From assembly GCA_020725425.1 (NCBI GenBank), contig DYFA01000043.1, forward strand, positions 1 to 47,579: a DNA stretch of 47,579 bases, in the 5' to 3' direction. Below, one piece after another: positions 1-8,470 of this stretch. This DNA is from Aneurinibacillus sp. GTDB lineage: Bacteria > Bacillota > UBA5301 > DYFA01. The position numbers and the translations under genes are program-made. The notes below the pieces were generated by a model. That model was not told the origin of the DNA. It saw only the letters and a list, made by a program, of their open reading frames with translations, and made no database searches. How positions within the stretch are numbered: the first letter of the stretch is position 1; each line of letters begins with the position of its first letter.

Positions 1-149
1 AGGTAGGCTACAAACGAATGGTACCGTTTGCGCCGACGCCAGATCGAAGCTGTTTCCATTCCTCATAGGTAGGCTACAAACTTCTCAACTCGGGCGTCCA
101 GGGCCGCCATGTTGTTGCTGTTTCCATTCCTCATAGGTAGGCTACAAAC
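1..149 (-). CRISPR. CRISPR array, leader-proximal end (cut by window edge)
   Basis: Two complete identical 30-base repeats lie at 52-81 and 120-149, and the last 15 bases of a third at 1-15. The spacers are 36 bases (16-51) and 38 bases (82-119). Read on the minus strand the repeat begins GTTTGTAGCCTACC and ends GGAATGGAAAC, close to the common I-B/III repeat class whose 3' part leaves an 8-base 5' tag on the crRNA (here ATGGAAAC). The cas operon reads leftward into the array and the 195 bases between cas2 and the first repeat are the expected leader, so the array is probably transcribed on the minus strand and 82-119 is the youngest spacer. The array continues beyond the left edge, so its size is unknown. 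Confidence 0.95.
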
Positions 150-344
150 CCTTCTCAGCAGGCATTTCCCTCCCGGATCATCCCTGCCTCGGGAGGCGGC
201 GAGGATGTACCTCCGGGCCGAGACCAGGCTGTAGAGAGTCAGATTCAGCCGGGACCGCCCCGCGTCGACCTCCCGGCGTTTAGCGCTTACCGGTGGTCGA
301 CGACGCCTTTAGGTTTCGCCAACCAACACGAGACTCCTTCCACC
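150..344 (-). promoter_or_regulatory. CRISPR leader with a long inverted repeat
   Basis: This non-coding stretch lies between the cas2 stop and the first repeat, where the leader of the minus-strand array should be. It contains an 8-base perfect inverted repeat, CGTCGACC at 263-270 and GGTCGACG at 295-302, with further CCGG pairing inside the arms. A weaker dyad (CTCCCG/CGGGAG) lies around 171-196, near the array-proximal end. No convincing sigma-70 promoter was found. Leaders normally carry the array promoter and sites that guide Cas1-Cas2 integration. Assigning either job to these dyads is inference. Confidence 0.6.
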
Positions 345-608
345 CTAGAGGACCTGCGTCTGTCCGCCTTTGACCTGGCCGAGTATTTCCCGTGAAGAAT
401 ACTTCGTTGTCCGAAACTGATAGATCACAACGGAATCCTCTTCTTTGTCGATCATCCCTTGAAGCTCAAGCTTCAGCCTGCGCAGGCTCGCCTCAGAAAT
501 CTCTCCCTCAAACACCGAGTTCTGGATCCAGTAAAGATACTGCCGACACTTCTTTAGAACCTTCGCCACCCGCTCGACCCGCACGTCATACACGAGGATA
601 ACGAACAT
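345..608 (-). CDS. cas2: CRISPR-associated endonuclease Cas2
   Basis: This 87-residue protein has the size and fold signature of Cas2. It opens with a hydrophobic beta strand ending in VYDV, whose Asp8 is the conserved metal-site residue, and continues with the basic helix and the QNSVFEGEIS segment typical of the family. Cas2 dimerises and bridges two Cas1 dimers to form the spacer-integration complex. The gene is the last of the cas operon, starts 9 bases after the cas1 stop, and is followed directly by the leader and array. This is the usual I-B adaptation-module order cas4-cas1-cas2-array. Confidence 0.96.
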   Translation of the reverse strand: MFVILVYDVRVERVAKVLKKCRQYLYWIQNSVFEGEISEASLRRLKLELQGMIDKEEDSVVIYQFRTTKYSSREILGQVKGGQTQVL

Positions 609-617
609 GGTTCCGCT

Positions 618-1613
618 TCACCACCGAGCCACAAACGGTTCGTAGGTACGTTCCCCAAGGATGTGTTTCTCGAGCTTATACAGTTCGAGCCGGATCAGGC
701 GCCGGTAGGACACATTGCGGCCCAGAGCTTGATGACGTAGGGTCGTTTGCAGCTTCTCTTCGAGCTCAGCAACGAAGGTCTTACGGCCCTGCTCGGTCAG
801 CACGATTCCCTCGGTTCCTGCCTCGAACTCCTTCTCGGTCAACTGCCTTCGCCCTACCACTGCAAAGATGGCCCGGTCCACGATGATCGGCTTAAACACT
901 TCCGCGACGTCCAGGTTGAGGGAGAACCGACGGAAGTTCGTAGCGTGGAGGTAACCGATGCGCGGGTCGAGATGGGTCTTGTAGATTTCACTGAGAACTA
1001 CTGTGTACAGGAAAGTGTTACCAAAGCTGATCAGGCAATTCAGATGGTTCTGCGGCGGCCTCCGCGAACGCACCTCGAACTTGAAGACGGGGTCCTCCGT
1101 TATGGTATCAAAGGCAGCGTAGTAGGTGTTCCTGATGTTCCCTTCCACCGCCATCAATTCGTCGGTGGCCGTGCAACCCTCTATCTGCTGGCCCAGGTCC
1201 ACTATGGCCTGGAGGGGCTCGTCGAGCAGTCGCCCGCGCCGGTTATAGTAGCGGAGAACCTGCAGCATGTTTTTTTGCGCTCCACGGACAAAACCCCGTG
1301 CCAGCTCTACCCTTTTCCCAGCGTCAAGGTAGTGCTCAGCTTGCTTAAGGATGACAAGGCCAGCATTAAGGTGTTCCCTGGGGTAAAAGGTGCCCATGTA
1401 GTATCCGTAGTGGCTGAAGTAGTGAAGCAGAATTTCGTTCTGCGAAAGAAACTCCAGGCACTTCTTGTTGAAGGACAGCTCGCCAAAGGCCATGATCTCG
1501 GCTACCTCGCCCACCGGTACATACTTCGTCTGGCCGTCTTCGGCCTCAAAACAGAGGGTGTTTCCCTTTCGCTTCAACTCACCGTTAGAAAAGATATAGA
1601 CGGTCTTTGCCAT
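618..1613 (-). CDS. cas1: CRISPR-associated integrase Cas1
   Basis: Cas1 (331 aa) is the metal-dependent integrase that inserts new spacers at the leader-repeat junction. The catalytic triad of the family is present: Glu157 in MAVEGNIRNTYY, His223 in GYLHATNFRRF, and Asp235/Glu238 in the following NLDVAEVFKP helix. The N-terminal part is the beta-sandwich dimerisation domain and the C-terminal part the all-helical catalytic domain. Length matches the I-B form. A purine-rich Shine-Dalgarno (GGGGGGAAGG) precedes the ATG at 1613, and the gene follows cas4 after 15 bases. It should be active as it stands. Confidence 0.97.
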   Translation of the reverse strand: MAKTVYIFSNGELKRKGNTLCFEAEDGQTKYVPVGEVAEIMAFGELSFNKKCLEFLSQNEILLHYFSHYGYYMGTFYPREHLNAGLVILKQAEHYLDAGKRVELARGFVRGAQKNMLQVLRYYNRRGRLLDEPLQAIVDLGQQIEGCTATDELMAVEGNIRNTYYAAFDTITEDPVFKFEVRSRRPPQNHLNCLISFGNTFLYTVVLSEIYKTHLDPRIGYLHATNFRRFSLNLDVAEVFKPIIVDRAIFAVVGRRQLTEKEFEAGTEGIVLTEQGRKTFVAELEEKLQTTLRHQALGRNVSYRRLIRLELYKLEKHILGERTYEPFVARW

Positions 1614-1628
1614 GTCCTTCCCCCCTGG

Positions 1629-2138
1629 TCAGGCCCAGCAGTACTCGGCATAGCCACATCCCGGGCAAAACCGGCTCTTGATCGGGCCCGGTGGCTTCTC
1701 CTGGTACAGCAACCGGAGTATCTCCCGCTTCGCCTTGTCAAGCTCCCTGAGGGCGTCCTCGCTCAGGGCGACCTTCTGCCGTCGCCGCTCCTCGGGGAAG
1801 AGCAGCACTCCCTCCGCTTCCACTCCTCGCCGCCGCAGTTCCTCAAGGTAGAAAAGGAGCTGCATCCGCGCCGCTTGAGGATGGCGGGAGCTCTTCTTCA
1901 CCTCTCCCACTACCAGCCGACCATTCTTGGTCCCCAGCACGTCGATCTTGCAGTGACCCACGGTGACCTCTTTCTTTTCTCCCTGATACGCGTGTTCGTG
2001 GATGACGCGGCCGAGTTCAATTGAAGGATGTTTCTCGTCAGGCAGGATTTGGCGCCCCATGAGCCAGACCTGCCGCGGGCAGACGTAATAGTACCAGATC
2101 AGCGTACCGTTGACGTGTATGTCCTCCGTCTCTTTCAT
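1629..2138 (-). CDS. cas4: CRISPR-associated exonuclease Cas4
   Basis: At 169 aa this is a short Cas4 of the RecB-like nuclease family, which trims prespacers and helps select those with a correct PAM. The iron-sulfur cysteines are visible: one near the N terminus (YYVCPRQVW) and three at the extreme C terminus (FCPGCGYAEYCWA). Between them lie the nuclease motifs, with GxxxH in the ELGRVIHEHAY segment and the D...GEVKKSS strand. The start ATG at 2138 has GGAGG nine bases upstream. The gene sits between cas3 and cas1, as in most I-B loci. Confidence 0.95.
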   Translation of the reverse strand: MKETEDIHVNGTLIWYYYVCPRQVWLMGRQILPDEKHPSIELGRVIHEHAYQGEKKEVTVGHCKIDVLGTKNGRLVVGEVKKSSRHPQAARMQLLFYLEELRRRGVEAEGVLLFPEERRRQKVALSEDALRELDKAKREILRLLYQEKPPGPIKSRFCPGCGYAEYCWA

Positions 2139-2182
2139 GCTGCTTCGCCTCCGGGTCCGCCGGATTCGCCAGGGAACTGGGG

Positions 2183-4576
2183 TTACAGGACGAGGGCGTT
2201 ATCCGGTCCCCGCCCGGCAGCCACGACGTGAGCCAGCCCGGTCTCGTCCGAGTACAGGCCCGAATCCACGATTCTTCCGATGGCCACGTCGGAAGGAAAG
2301 AGAGCAAGTGTCCTAGCGACCTCCTCATCTAGGGAGACGAGAAAGTGCTGCAAAAGGGCGGTGAGCTGGCGCCGCTCCAGAAGCGAGAGGCGAGCCTTGA
2401 AGGTGCGGTCTAGGTAGCGTTCGTAGAGCACCTCGCATCCCCCGCCCACCAGTCTCCGCAGGAGCGAGCGCGCGGCCTCCCCAAGCTCCTCCTCCCCATA
2501 AGGAACAAAGACGTCCCACTGGGGATACTCGGCCTCGAAGGGAGTCATGTGTTCTAAAGCCTTCCAGCGCCCACTGGCTGCCTCGAGGAGCGACTGCAAT
2601 TCGGCAGTGCTTGTATCCCTGGCCAGCAGTTCCCGGTAGTAATCGGCGAGCACAGCGGGGGTCTCGGTTTCGCTCCACCGGGGGTGGGTCTCCAGGCAGG
2701 CATCCGTTGCCTCGCGGACAGCGGCACCGCGGTAGACCCAGGGCCGGCTGTCAGCCCCATCTTCTCGCAGGAAGCGGAAGGCGAGCACCTTACCCGTACG
2801 GCCCTCGGCGTGGCGGTTGGCTCTGCCGGCGGCCTGTACAATGGATGGAACGGTCGGTACAGCGCGTAGGACCCGTTCGAAGCTCAGATCAACGCCGCAT
2901 TCGAGTATCTGGGTGGAGACCACGAGTGTCTTCCGACCGCTGGCGAGAGAAGCATCAATCTCCCGAATGCGCCGGGCTTTGTGGAGCGGGGTCATGCATC
3001 CAGTGAGGTTGAAGAGGGCCACCTCACCCGGGGCCTGTTCGCGCACCAGGTCATAGACCATCTCGGCGTCCCGGACTGTGTTCAGGATGACCACCGCAGA
3101 CCTTACCTCACGCAACAAGCTGAGGGCGGCTTCGGCCACGGCGGCCTCGGAGAAGACCTCAGGTAAGACGCCGACCTCATATCGCCGGGGGCTCTGAACC
3201 TGCGGAGCCAGAGGAACCAGCTCTTCCTCAAGGCCGTACTCGACAGGGGGCAGGGTGGCCGTGCTGAGCAGTGCCCGTCCGCCGCATTGGCCCATGATGG
3301 CCTCGAGGATGGCGAGAAACGCGTTCCAGCACTTCCCGCTAATCACTTGAGGCTCGTCGATGATGAGGAAGGCACCGTCCAGGGCCTCAAGGCGCATGGT
3401 GTGCTGCGCCCGCTTCGGGAAGAGGGCTCGGAAGAGCTGGTTGAAGGTGGTGACCACCACCGGCGCCTGCCACGACTCAAGGAGCAGGCTGTCCTCGGGC
3501 TCCGGAAGTTCCCCCTCTGCAGCCGCCCGTAGCAACGCCAGGTGATGGTGCTCGAGCACAGGAAGGCCGGTGGCAGTGGAGATTTCGCGGGCCGCCTGGG
3601 AGAGGATGGAAAGATACGGAGCAACGTAGATGATTCGCCGGCTTTTGCCGAGGCCGCAGGCCCGCAGGGCGAGGCGAGTGGCGGTCAGGGTCTTGCCAAG
3701 TCCGGTAGGCAAGAGAAGGGAGTACAGCTGGCGATCTGGGGCAGCCAGGTAGGTCTTCACCGCCTGCTCCTGAACCCACTGCCTCTGCCGCACCAGCTCG
3801 GCCGCTCGGCCCGCGCTACGTGTTGTACCTGCCCGCAGAGCGCAGTATTCCACAAGGCGCTTCTCCCCTTCCCGAGCGGCCTCCTGCCCCAGATCAGAGC
3901 CTTCCACCTGCCCCGCTTCGAACCGGTCACCTCGGATGAGGGCAGCCGTGTAGCGCCGGACGCAGAGCCTGGCTGCTTCCCCGTACTGGCTTTTGGCCTG
4001 CAGCAGTTGCCGGGCAAGACTCACGCGGTCGTTCTTTACCCACGTGGCCCAGAGCTCGGGGGACTTCTCAAGCCAAGCGAAAATTTCGTCTGGGTCCAGC
4101 TCGGCCTCGGGGAAGTGACGGCGCACGAAAGCAAAGAGGCCTGCAAGGTCACACTCGGCCAGAGAGGCCTGGTCCACCGTGTATTCCCACGGGACATCTG
4201 CGCTCAAGTCACCGAGGTCGCTGTGGTGGTCGTAGACGTCCCGGGCGAAGCGGAGGAGAAGTCTCCGGCCAAGCTTGAGTTCAGCAGATGTCAGCCGCCA
4301 GGTCTGGAGCAGCTTGCTTGCGGCGTAGGCAAAGAGGCAGGCTCCCTGCGGGGCGTGGTTGGTCCGCCCCCGTCCGGTCCTGATATACTCCTGCCAAGAG
4401 GAGCGGGCCTTGCCGGCATCATGGAGCAGGCCAGCGAGGAACCCGAGCCTCTGCGTCAGGTCCCCCCCCGCATCTCCGCAGGCGCAAGCTACCCTTTCGA
4501 GGTGGTCGGAGAGGTAGCACCGCACCCCGGGGAGGGGATCAGGGCGGGCCAAACACTCAGCGAACGGGACGATCAT
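2183..4576 (-). CDS. cas3: CRISPR-associated helicase-nuclease Cas3
   Basis: This 797-residue protein fuses an N-terminal HD nuclease to an SF2 helicase and degrades the DNA strand displaced by Cascade. HD residues are seen at His25, at His52-Asp53 (LLHDAGKA), in TNHAPQGA (about 73-78) and in YDHHSD (about 115-120). Helicase motifs follow: Walker A PTGLGKT (290-296), motif II LIIDEPQ (DEPQ in place of DEAH/DEAD), motif III LSTATLP and motif VI QAAGRANRH. Length is normal for a fused Cas3. The gene starts 6 bases after the cas5 stop, so the two are translated together. Confidence 0.97.
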   Translation of the reverse strand: MIVPFAECLARPDPLPGVRCYLSDHLERVACACGDAGGDLTQRLGFLAGLLHDAGKARSSWQEYIRTGRGRTNHAPQGACLFAYAASKLLQTWRLTSAELKLGRRLLLRFARDVYDHHSDLGDLSADVPWEYTVDQASLAECDLAGLFAFVRRHFPEAELDPDEIFAWLEKSPELWATWVKNDRVSLARQLLQAKSQYGEAARLCVRRYTAALIRGDRFEAGQVEGSDLGQEAAREGEKRLVEYCALRAGTTRSAGRAAELVRQRQWVQEQAVKTYLAAPDRQLYSLLLPTGLGKTLTATRLALRACGLGKSRRIIYVAPYLSILSQAAREISTATGLPVLEHHHLALLRAAAEGELPEPEDSLLLESWQAPVVVTTFNQLFRALFPKRAQHTMRLEALDGAFLIIDEPQVISGKCWNAFLAILEAIMGQCGGRALLSTATLPPVEYGLEEELVPLAPQVQSPRRYEVGVLPEVFSEAAVAEAALSLLREVRSAVVILNTVRDAEMVYDLVREQAPGEVALFNLTGCMTPLHKARRIREIDASLASGRKTLVVSTQILECGVDLSFERVLRAVPTVPSIVQAAGRANRHAEGRTGKVLAFRFLREDGADSRPWVYRGAAVREATDACLETHPRWSETETPAVLADYYRELLARDTSTAELQSLLEAASGRWKALEHMTPFEAEYPQWDVFVPYGEEELGEAARSLLRRLVGGGCEVLYERYLDRTFKARLSLLERRQLTALLQHFLVSLDEEVARTLALFPSDVAIGRIVDSGLYSDETGLAHVVAAGRGPDNALVL

Positions 4577-4582
4577 CGGACC

Positions 4583-5296
4583 TCACCACAAGCAGATCAC
4601 AATACCGCCAGACTGCGGCAGCCGCAGGAACCGGCAGGGGGGACCTTGCCACTCCGTCGGGCTGGCTGCCTCGAAGGCCAGCCGCCCGCCTCGCCTCTCG
4701 TAGATGACGTTCACCGTGCCGGCAAACTCCCGGTTCCCCAGATACTGGTAATGCATGCCCCCCACTCGCCCGTAGGTTGCGCCTGGCCGGGGAATAAGCC
4801 GGGAGATGGCATGGCTCGGTACCACAGTTACAGTTTCGATCGCTTCTCCCGTCTCCGGGGAGAGTTCTTCGCCCTCCATTGTCGCGACTGATTTCGGGAA
4901 AGCCAGGCAGAAGGCGCTCCCTAGGTACGTGTGGTAACAAGCCCGGCCGGCTTGGATGAACTCAATCAGCTCGGCAAGGTGGTGGCCGGAGTAGTAAACG
5001 CGATAGTGGGGGTTGACCACGAGTTCAATCGCGGTTGGCCGGTTGAACTGCAGGTTGCCGCCGGAAACCCACCCTTTGCCCAGCATTGACATCTGCTGTG
5101 TGATCGTCCTGACGGGGCTTAGGAGCTGCAGGCCGAGCCAGTTCTCCCCGTCTAGCACCCTCAGGCCGAGGATAGACCCGAGCAGCCCACTGAGCACTGT
5201 GCGGGTGATGAACGGGTAGGTGGCGTGGGTTACCGTGGTGTCTGGCCGTCGGAACTGGCCAAGGCTGCTGCGCAGGTCAAAGGCGAGGACTTCCAA
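4583..5296 (-). CDS. cas5: Cascade subunit Cas5 (type I-B, Cas5h/Cas5b)
   Basis: Cas5 (237 aa) is the RAMP protein that caps the 5' handle of the crRNA in the I-B Cascade. The N terminus has the family strand and turn (LAFDLRSSLGQFRRPDT) followed by the ITRTVLSGLLGSILGL helix typical of Cas5h. The start is most likely a TTG at 5296 because an AGGTGG Shine-Dalgarno lies six bases upstream and the conserved strand begins at once. It lies 15 bases after cas7 and 6 before cas3. Confidence 0.93.
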   Translation of the reverse strand: MEVLAFDLRSSLGQFRRPDTTVTHATYPFITRTVLSGLLGSILGLRVLDGENWLGLQLLSPVRTITQQMSMLGKGWVSGGNLQFNRPTAIELVVNPHYRVYYSGHHLAELIEFIQAGRACYHTYLGSAFCLAFPKSVATMEGEELSPETGEAIETVTVVPSHAISRLIPRPGATYGRVGGMHYQYLGNREFAGTVNVIYERRGGRLAFEAASPTEWQGPPCRFLRLPQSGGIVICLW

Positions 5297-5311
5297 GGCA
5301 GGCCACCTGCC

Positions 5312-6271
5312 TCACCACAACGGCTGCGGCGTCCCGGGCAGCTCTCCAACCAGCTTCAGGACAGGATTATGCCAGTACCGCACCCGGGCAATCCTGTCGG
5401 AAGCCCCCCCTAGGACGGATGCCAGCCGGGTAACGTTCACCGACACCTCGTCGAGGTATGTAGGCGGAGCCCCACCAAGCCAGGCCTCCCGGCCAGGAGT
5501 AAGCTCCAAGCCTTCCTCGAGGTAACCGAGGCGGAAGAAGTCGTCCTGGTACTCGACGTGGATCAAGAGCAGAGGCTGCTGAAGGCCACGGCCTCTGGCC
5601 TGCCGGTGCTGTGTTCCCCGCCATAGAGCCTCCAGGAGAAGCTCTAGATCGTTCTCGTCCATCCCGGCCTCTTTGGCCAGCGTGGCGTTGATCACCCCGG
5701 GCATGGCAAAGACGGCCAAAGGCAGGATATAGGTGCTCCAGATGGTCCCTTGCTCCTTGCCCGTGTCGCGCCCTTCGCTGTCGCTCCGCACGTCTTGGCT
5801 AGGCATTACTACCGTCCCCTGGACGTACTTGGTTTCGACGGGGTGAAGGGAGTGGGCCCACCCGAACTGCACCGGGCCGGTCAGGTGAAAGCTTTCTCCT
5901 TCTACGCTGTAGACTGCCCCAAAGACCCGCACGTCGAAGGCAGCCTTGGGTAGATCCTCGCGCACCTGTTCTACGCTAAGCCCTGCCCGCTCGACCACCG
6001 TCTTCGCCAGCGACTCCCGGCCGAGGAGCTTGCCGTCTTCCCGCCGTTCCTCCCGGCAGTAGACGAAGCGCCGGCGGTCAGGGCCACCGTCCCTGTATTT
6101 GGCGGAGACATAGTCCCGGACGTCCCGCTTGATGCTCACGTCCGACAGGGACACGCGCCCGTCGTCCTCGCCGAAGATGCGTCGGGCATCGCTGTCATTG
6201 AGTGGGTCCCTGTTCGGGATGCCGTCCTTCACGCACTTAACAAAGACAATTTCTCCGCTCCGCACGCTCAT
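5312..6271 (-). CDS. cas7: Cascade backbone subunit Cas7 (Csh2-like)
   Basis: This 319-aa protein matches the Csh2/DevR type of Cas7, which polymerises along the crRNA spacer as the Cascade backbone. The N-terminal pattern GIPNRDPLNDSDARR corresponds to the nGDPL...R loop of this family, and the SVKRDVRDY-like helix (here SIKRDVRDYV) follows it. The ATG at 6271 overlaps the cas8 stop by four bases, so translational coupling is likely and fits the high Cas7 copy number per complex. The C-terminal region looks complete. Confidence 0.94.
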   Translation of the reverse strand: MSVRSGEIVFVKCVKDGIPNRDPLNDSDARRIFGEDDGRVSLSDVSIKRDVRDYVSAKYRDGGPDRRRFVYCREERREDGKLLGRESLAKTVVERAGLSVEQVREDLPKAAFDVRVFGAVYSVEGESFHLTGPVQFGWAHSLHPVETKYVQGTVVMPSQDVRSDSEGRDTGKEQGTIWSTYILPLAVFAMPGVINATLAKEAGMDENDLELLLEALWRGTQHRQARGRGLQQPLLLIHVEYQDDFFRLGYLEEGLELTPGREAWLGGAPPTYLDEVSVNVTRLASVLGGASDRIARVRYWHNPVLKLVGELPGTPQPLW

Positions 6272-8427
6272 GACACCATCGCTCCCTCCTGCACCAATTC
6301 AGCTGGACTCTCTGCCTGACCGACAGCCTTTCTGGCCCGAGCCAGGTTGTGCCCGGACCAGAATCCAGCCATGAAGTCGTACCGGTTACGCCTGATCTCC
6401 TCCTTGCGCTGCCCGAACTCCCATAGCACCACCGCCAACCGCTGTCGGTAATCCTCACTGAGGTGGATGCCACGCCGCCGGGCCACCTCCTCCAGGCGAA
6501 CGAGGGCGCGCCGGTAGATGGCTTCCGGGGTAAGGTCTGTGCCGAACGTCATCACCCGGTGGGCGAGGTAGTCCTTGCCCTCGCGGCCAGCCTTCGTGGC
6601 CTGCCAGTATTGACGGGAGAAGAGACCCGTCAAGAAACCGCAGGCGAACCCCACCTCCTCCGCACTGTTCAGGTTCATCTCCCTCGGCGACACGGCACTG
6701 AGTGCCTCCTCCAACTCTTGCCAGCTCCTCATCGTTCTCCCCCCTTCTCCTTCGGTCGCGAATTGTTTGCGGCAGGCTCTCAGAAACTCCCTGAAGGTCA
6801 GGTAGAAAAGAACCTCTTCATTGAGTCGCCAGTAAACTTCGTCCTCCGCCAGACAATGACCGAGTTCCGTCATGCGGATGGCGCTGTTGCGGACAAATCT
6901 CTCCCAGGATATGTCCTCGTGATGTAGCACGGATGCAAGGGTGGTCCAAAGGTAAGGAGCACCGTAAGCCGCAGTGAGCAGGTACGGAAGCGAGGAGTAC
7001 CGGGCTCGCGTGACCGCGGCGACTCTCTCGTCCGTCTGCTTGCCTCGCAAGCGCTCGTCTATCGCCACCGCCTGTTCGCCCAAATGACGAGCCAGTTTGG
7101 TCAGCTGAGTTACCGTTGAGGGGAGGACGTCTTCGATAATGGCCCGCAGGTATATATCACCCCGTTCCACCTTGCCGGTGAAGTATACCAGTTGCAGGCG
7201 AAAGTCCTCCCGGTCCATCTCCTCCGGCAGCCACCGGTCCAGGCCAGTGATAAATTTGAGGTGTGTGTCAAGCCGCCGGTCGTCCCGGTGGTCGCTTAGC
7301 ATAGTCAAGGTGCTCGCCGCAAACTCAGCCTTTTGTTCCGGGTCTGTCAGAAAACCGTCGAGTACGGGCAATACCAAAGCGGTGCCAAGGATGGCCTCCA
7401 CAGAGCCCCGCTTTGCTTTCTCCTTACCTGGGGCGCTGGCCACCGGGGAGAAGATTTCCCTGGTTAACCAGTGGTCAAAGGAGGAGGCCAGCTTGAGAAA
7501 GACGTTAGCGCCATAATACAGGCCCTTGTAGCAGTCAGGACAGAGGGCGATGCCCCGGACCATGTCTTCGTCTTGCCAGTCCAGCGGGCGAGGGCAGGTC
7601 CAGGTCTTCAGGAACCACGGCCAGGCCTTGCAGTAGGCCGATACCACCCGCCCCCGGGCTCCGCAGAAGAAGCAGACCGCCGATGAGCCGGTCCGCTCTC
7701 CCCCTTCCGCCCCCTCGGCAATCTTGGCCTCCCAGTACGCCTCCAGCACCCGGTCAAGGCGGGCCACGACGCGTTTCCCAGGCTCCAAGGCGCTGGCCCC
7801 CACGTCCGCCATCCTGTGATTTCCTTTTACCCCGGGCTCTCCCCAACTGTACAGACCGCTAGAAACGTCAGCCAGCAGAATGAGCGCTACAGTCCTTCCT
7901 GTGGCCCCCGCCAGCGCGGATCGCATGGCCGGCTGGAGTTCGGAGATCACCCTAGCCAGCTCATCCTCGCGCAGGCTGAACCCGACAGTTCTGTCAATCC
8001 GCCCGGAGAGGAAGGCGCTCAGTTCCGCTGCGCCCCGCTCGCCGATGAACGCTTTGACATCCCCCTCGTATACGGGGTAGGCGGGCACCCCGTATCTCCC
8101 CTGCGGCTGCCTGGGATTGCCCCCCTTAGTGAGGGCAAAAGGCGCACCGACTGCCTTGTCCACTTCCACCACAAACCTCTGCCTCTTTCCCTTGCCAAGG
8201 AGGTCCTCAAAACTACCCCAGGTCTGCACAGGCAAAACCTTCGCTTGGAATCCGCCCCCGCCGAGCTGCGCTTCACCTCCCCGCTTGATCTCGACCACAA
8301 ACACGCGAGCAAAGAAGTCGCGGGCACCCTCCTCCGCCACATCCGAGATCTGCAGCAGCACTTCCCGCGGTGGCAGGTCCCCTTCAATCAGCGGCTTCCC
8401 CAGGCGAATCAGGCTTTCGATGAGCAT
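6268..8427 (-). CDS. cas8b: Cascade large subunit Cas8b (TM1802/Csh1-like)
   Basis: This 719-aa protein is the large subunit of the I-B Cascade, which recognises the PAM and, in this subtype, carries a fused small-subunit region at its C terminus. The mark of the TM1802/Csh1 family is a central zinc-finger pair, CFFC and CPDC, about 60 residues apart near residue 280, followed by a long helical C-terminal half. GGGGG lies seven bases before the ATG at 8427. Position between cas6 and cas7 agrees. Large subunits diverge fast, so family assignment rests on the zinc finger, length and context. Confidence 0.92.
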   Translation of the reverse strand: MLIESLIRLGKPLIEGDLPPREVLLQISDVAEEGARDFFARVFVVEIKRGGEAQLGGGGFQAKVLPVQTWGSFEDLLGKGKRQRFVVEVDKAVGAPFALTKGGNPRQPQGRYGVPAYPVYEGDVKAFIGERGAAELSAFLSGRIDRTVGFSLREDELARVISELQPAMRSALAGATGRTVALILLADVSSGLYSWGEPGVKGNHRMADVGASALEPGKRVVARLDRVLEAYWEAKIAEGAEGGERTGSSAVCFFCGARGRVVSAYCKAWPWFLKTWTCPRPLDWQDEDMVRGIALCPDCYKGLYYGANVFLKLASSFDHWLTREIFSPVASAPGKEKAKRGSVEAILGTALVLPVLDGFLTDPEQKAEFAASTLTMLSDHRDDRRLDTHLKFITGLDRWLPEEMDREDFRLQLVYFTGKVERGDIYLRAIIEDVLPSTVTQLTKLARHLGEQAVAIDERLRGKQTDERVAAVTRARYSSLPYLLTAAYGAPYLWTTLASVLHHEDISWERFVRNSAIRMTELGHCLAEDEVYWRLNEEVLFYLTFREFLRACRKQFATEGEGGRTMRSWQELEEALSAVSPREMNLNSAEEVGFACGFLTGLFSRQYWQATKAGREGKDYLAHRVMTFGTDLTPEAIYRRALVRLEEVARRRGIHLSEDYRQRLAVVLWEFGQRKEEIRRNRYDFMAGFWSGHNLARARKAVGQAESPAELVQEGAMVS

Positions 8428-8470
8428 CGGCGCACCCCCTCACACTTCCTGCTGGCTTTCGCGCACCGAT

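Noticed and set aside
747-2024. Long plus-strand open frame of 425 codons
   Set aside because: It is antisense to cas1 and cas4, whose catalytic motifs are clear. The frame is open only because of base composition.
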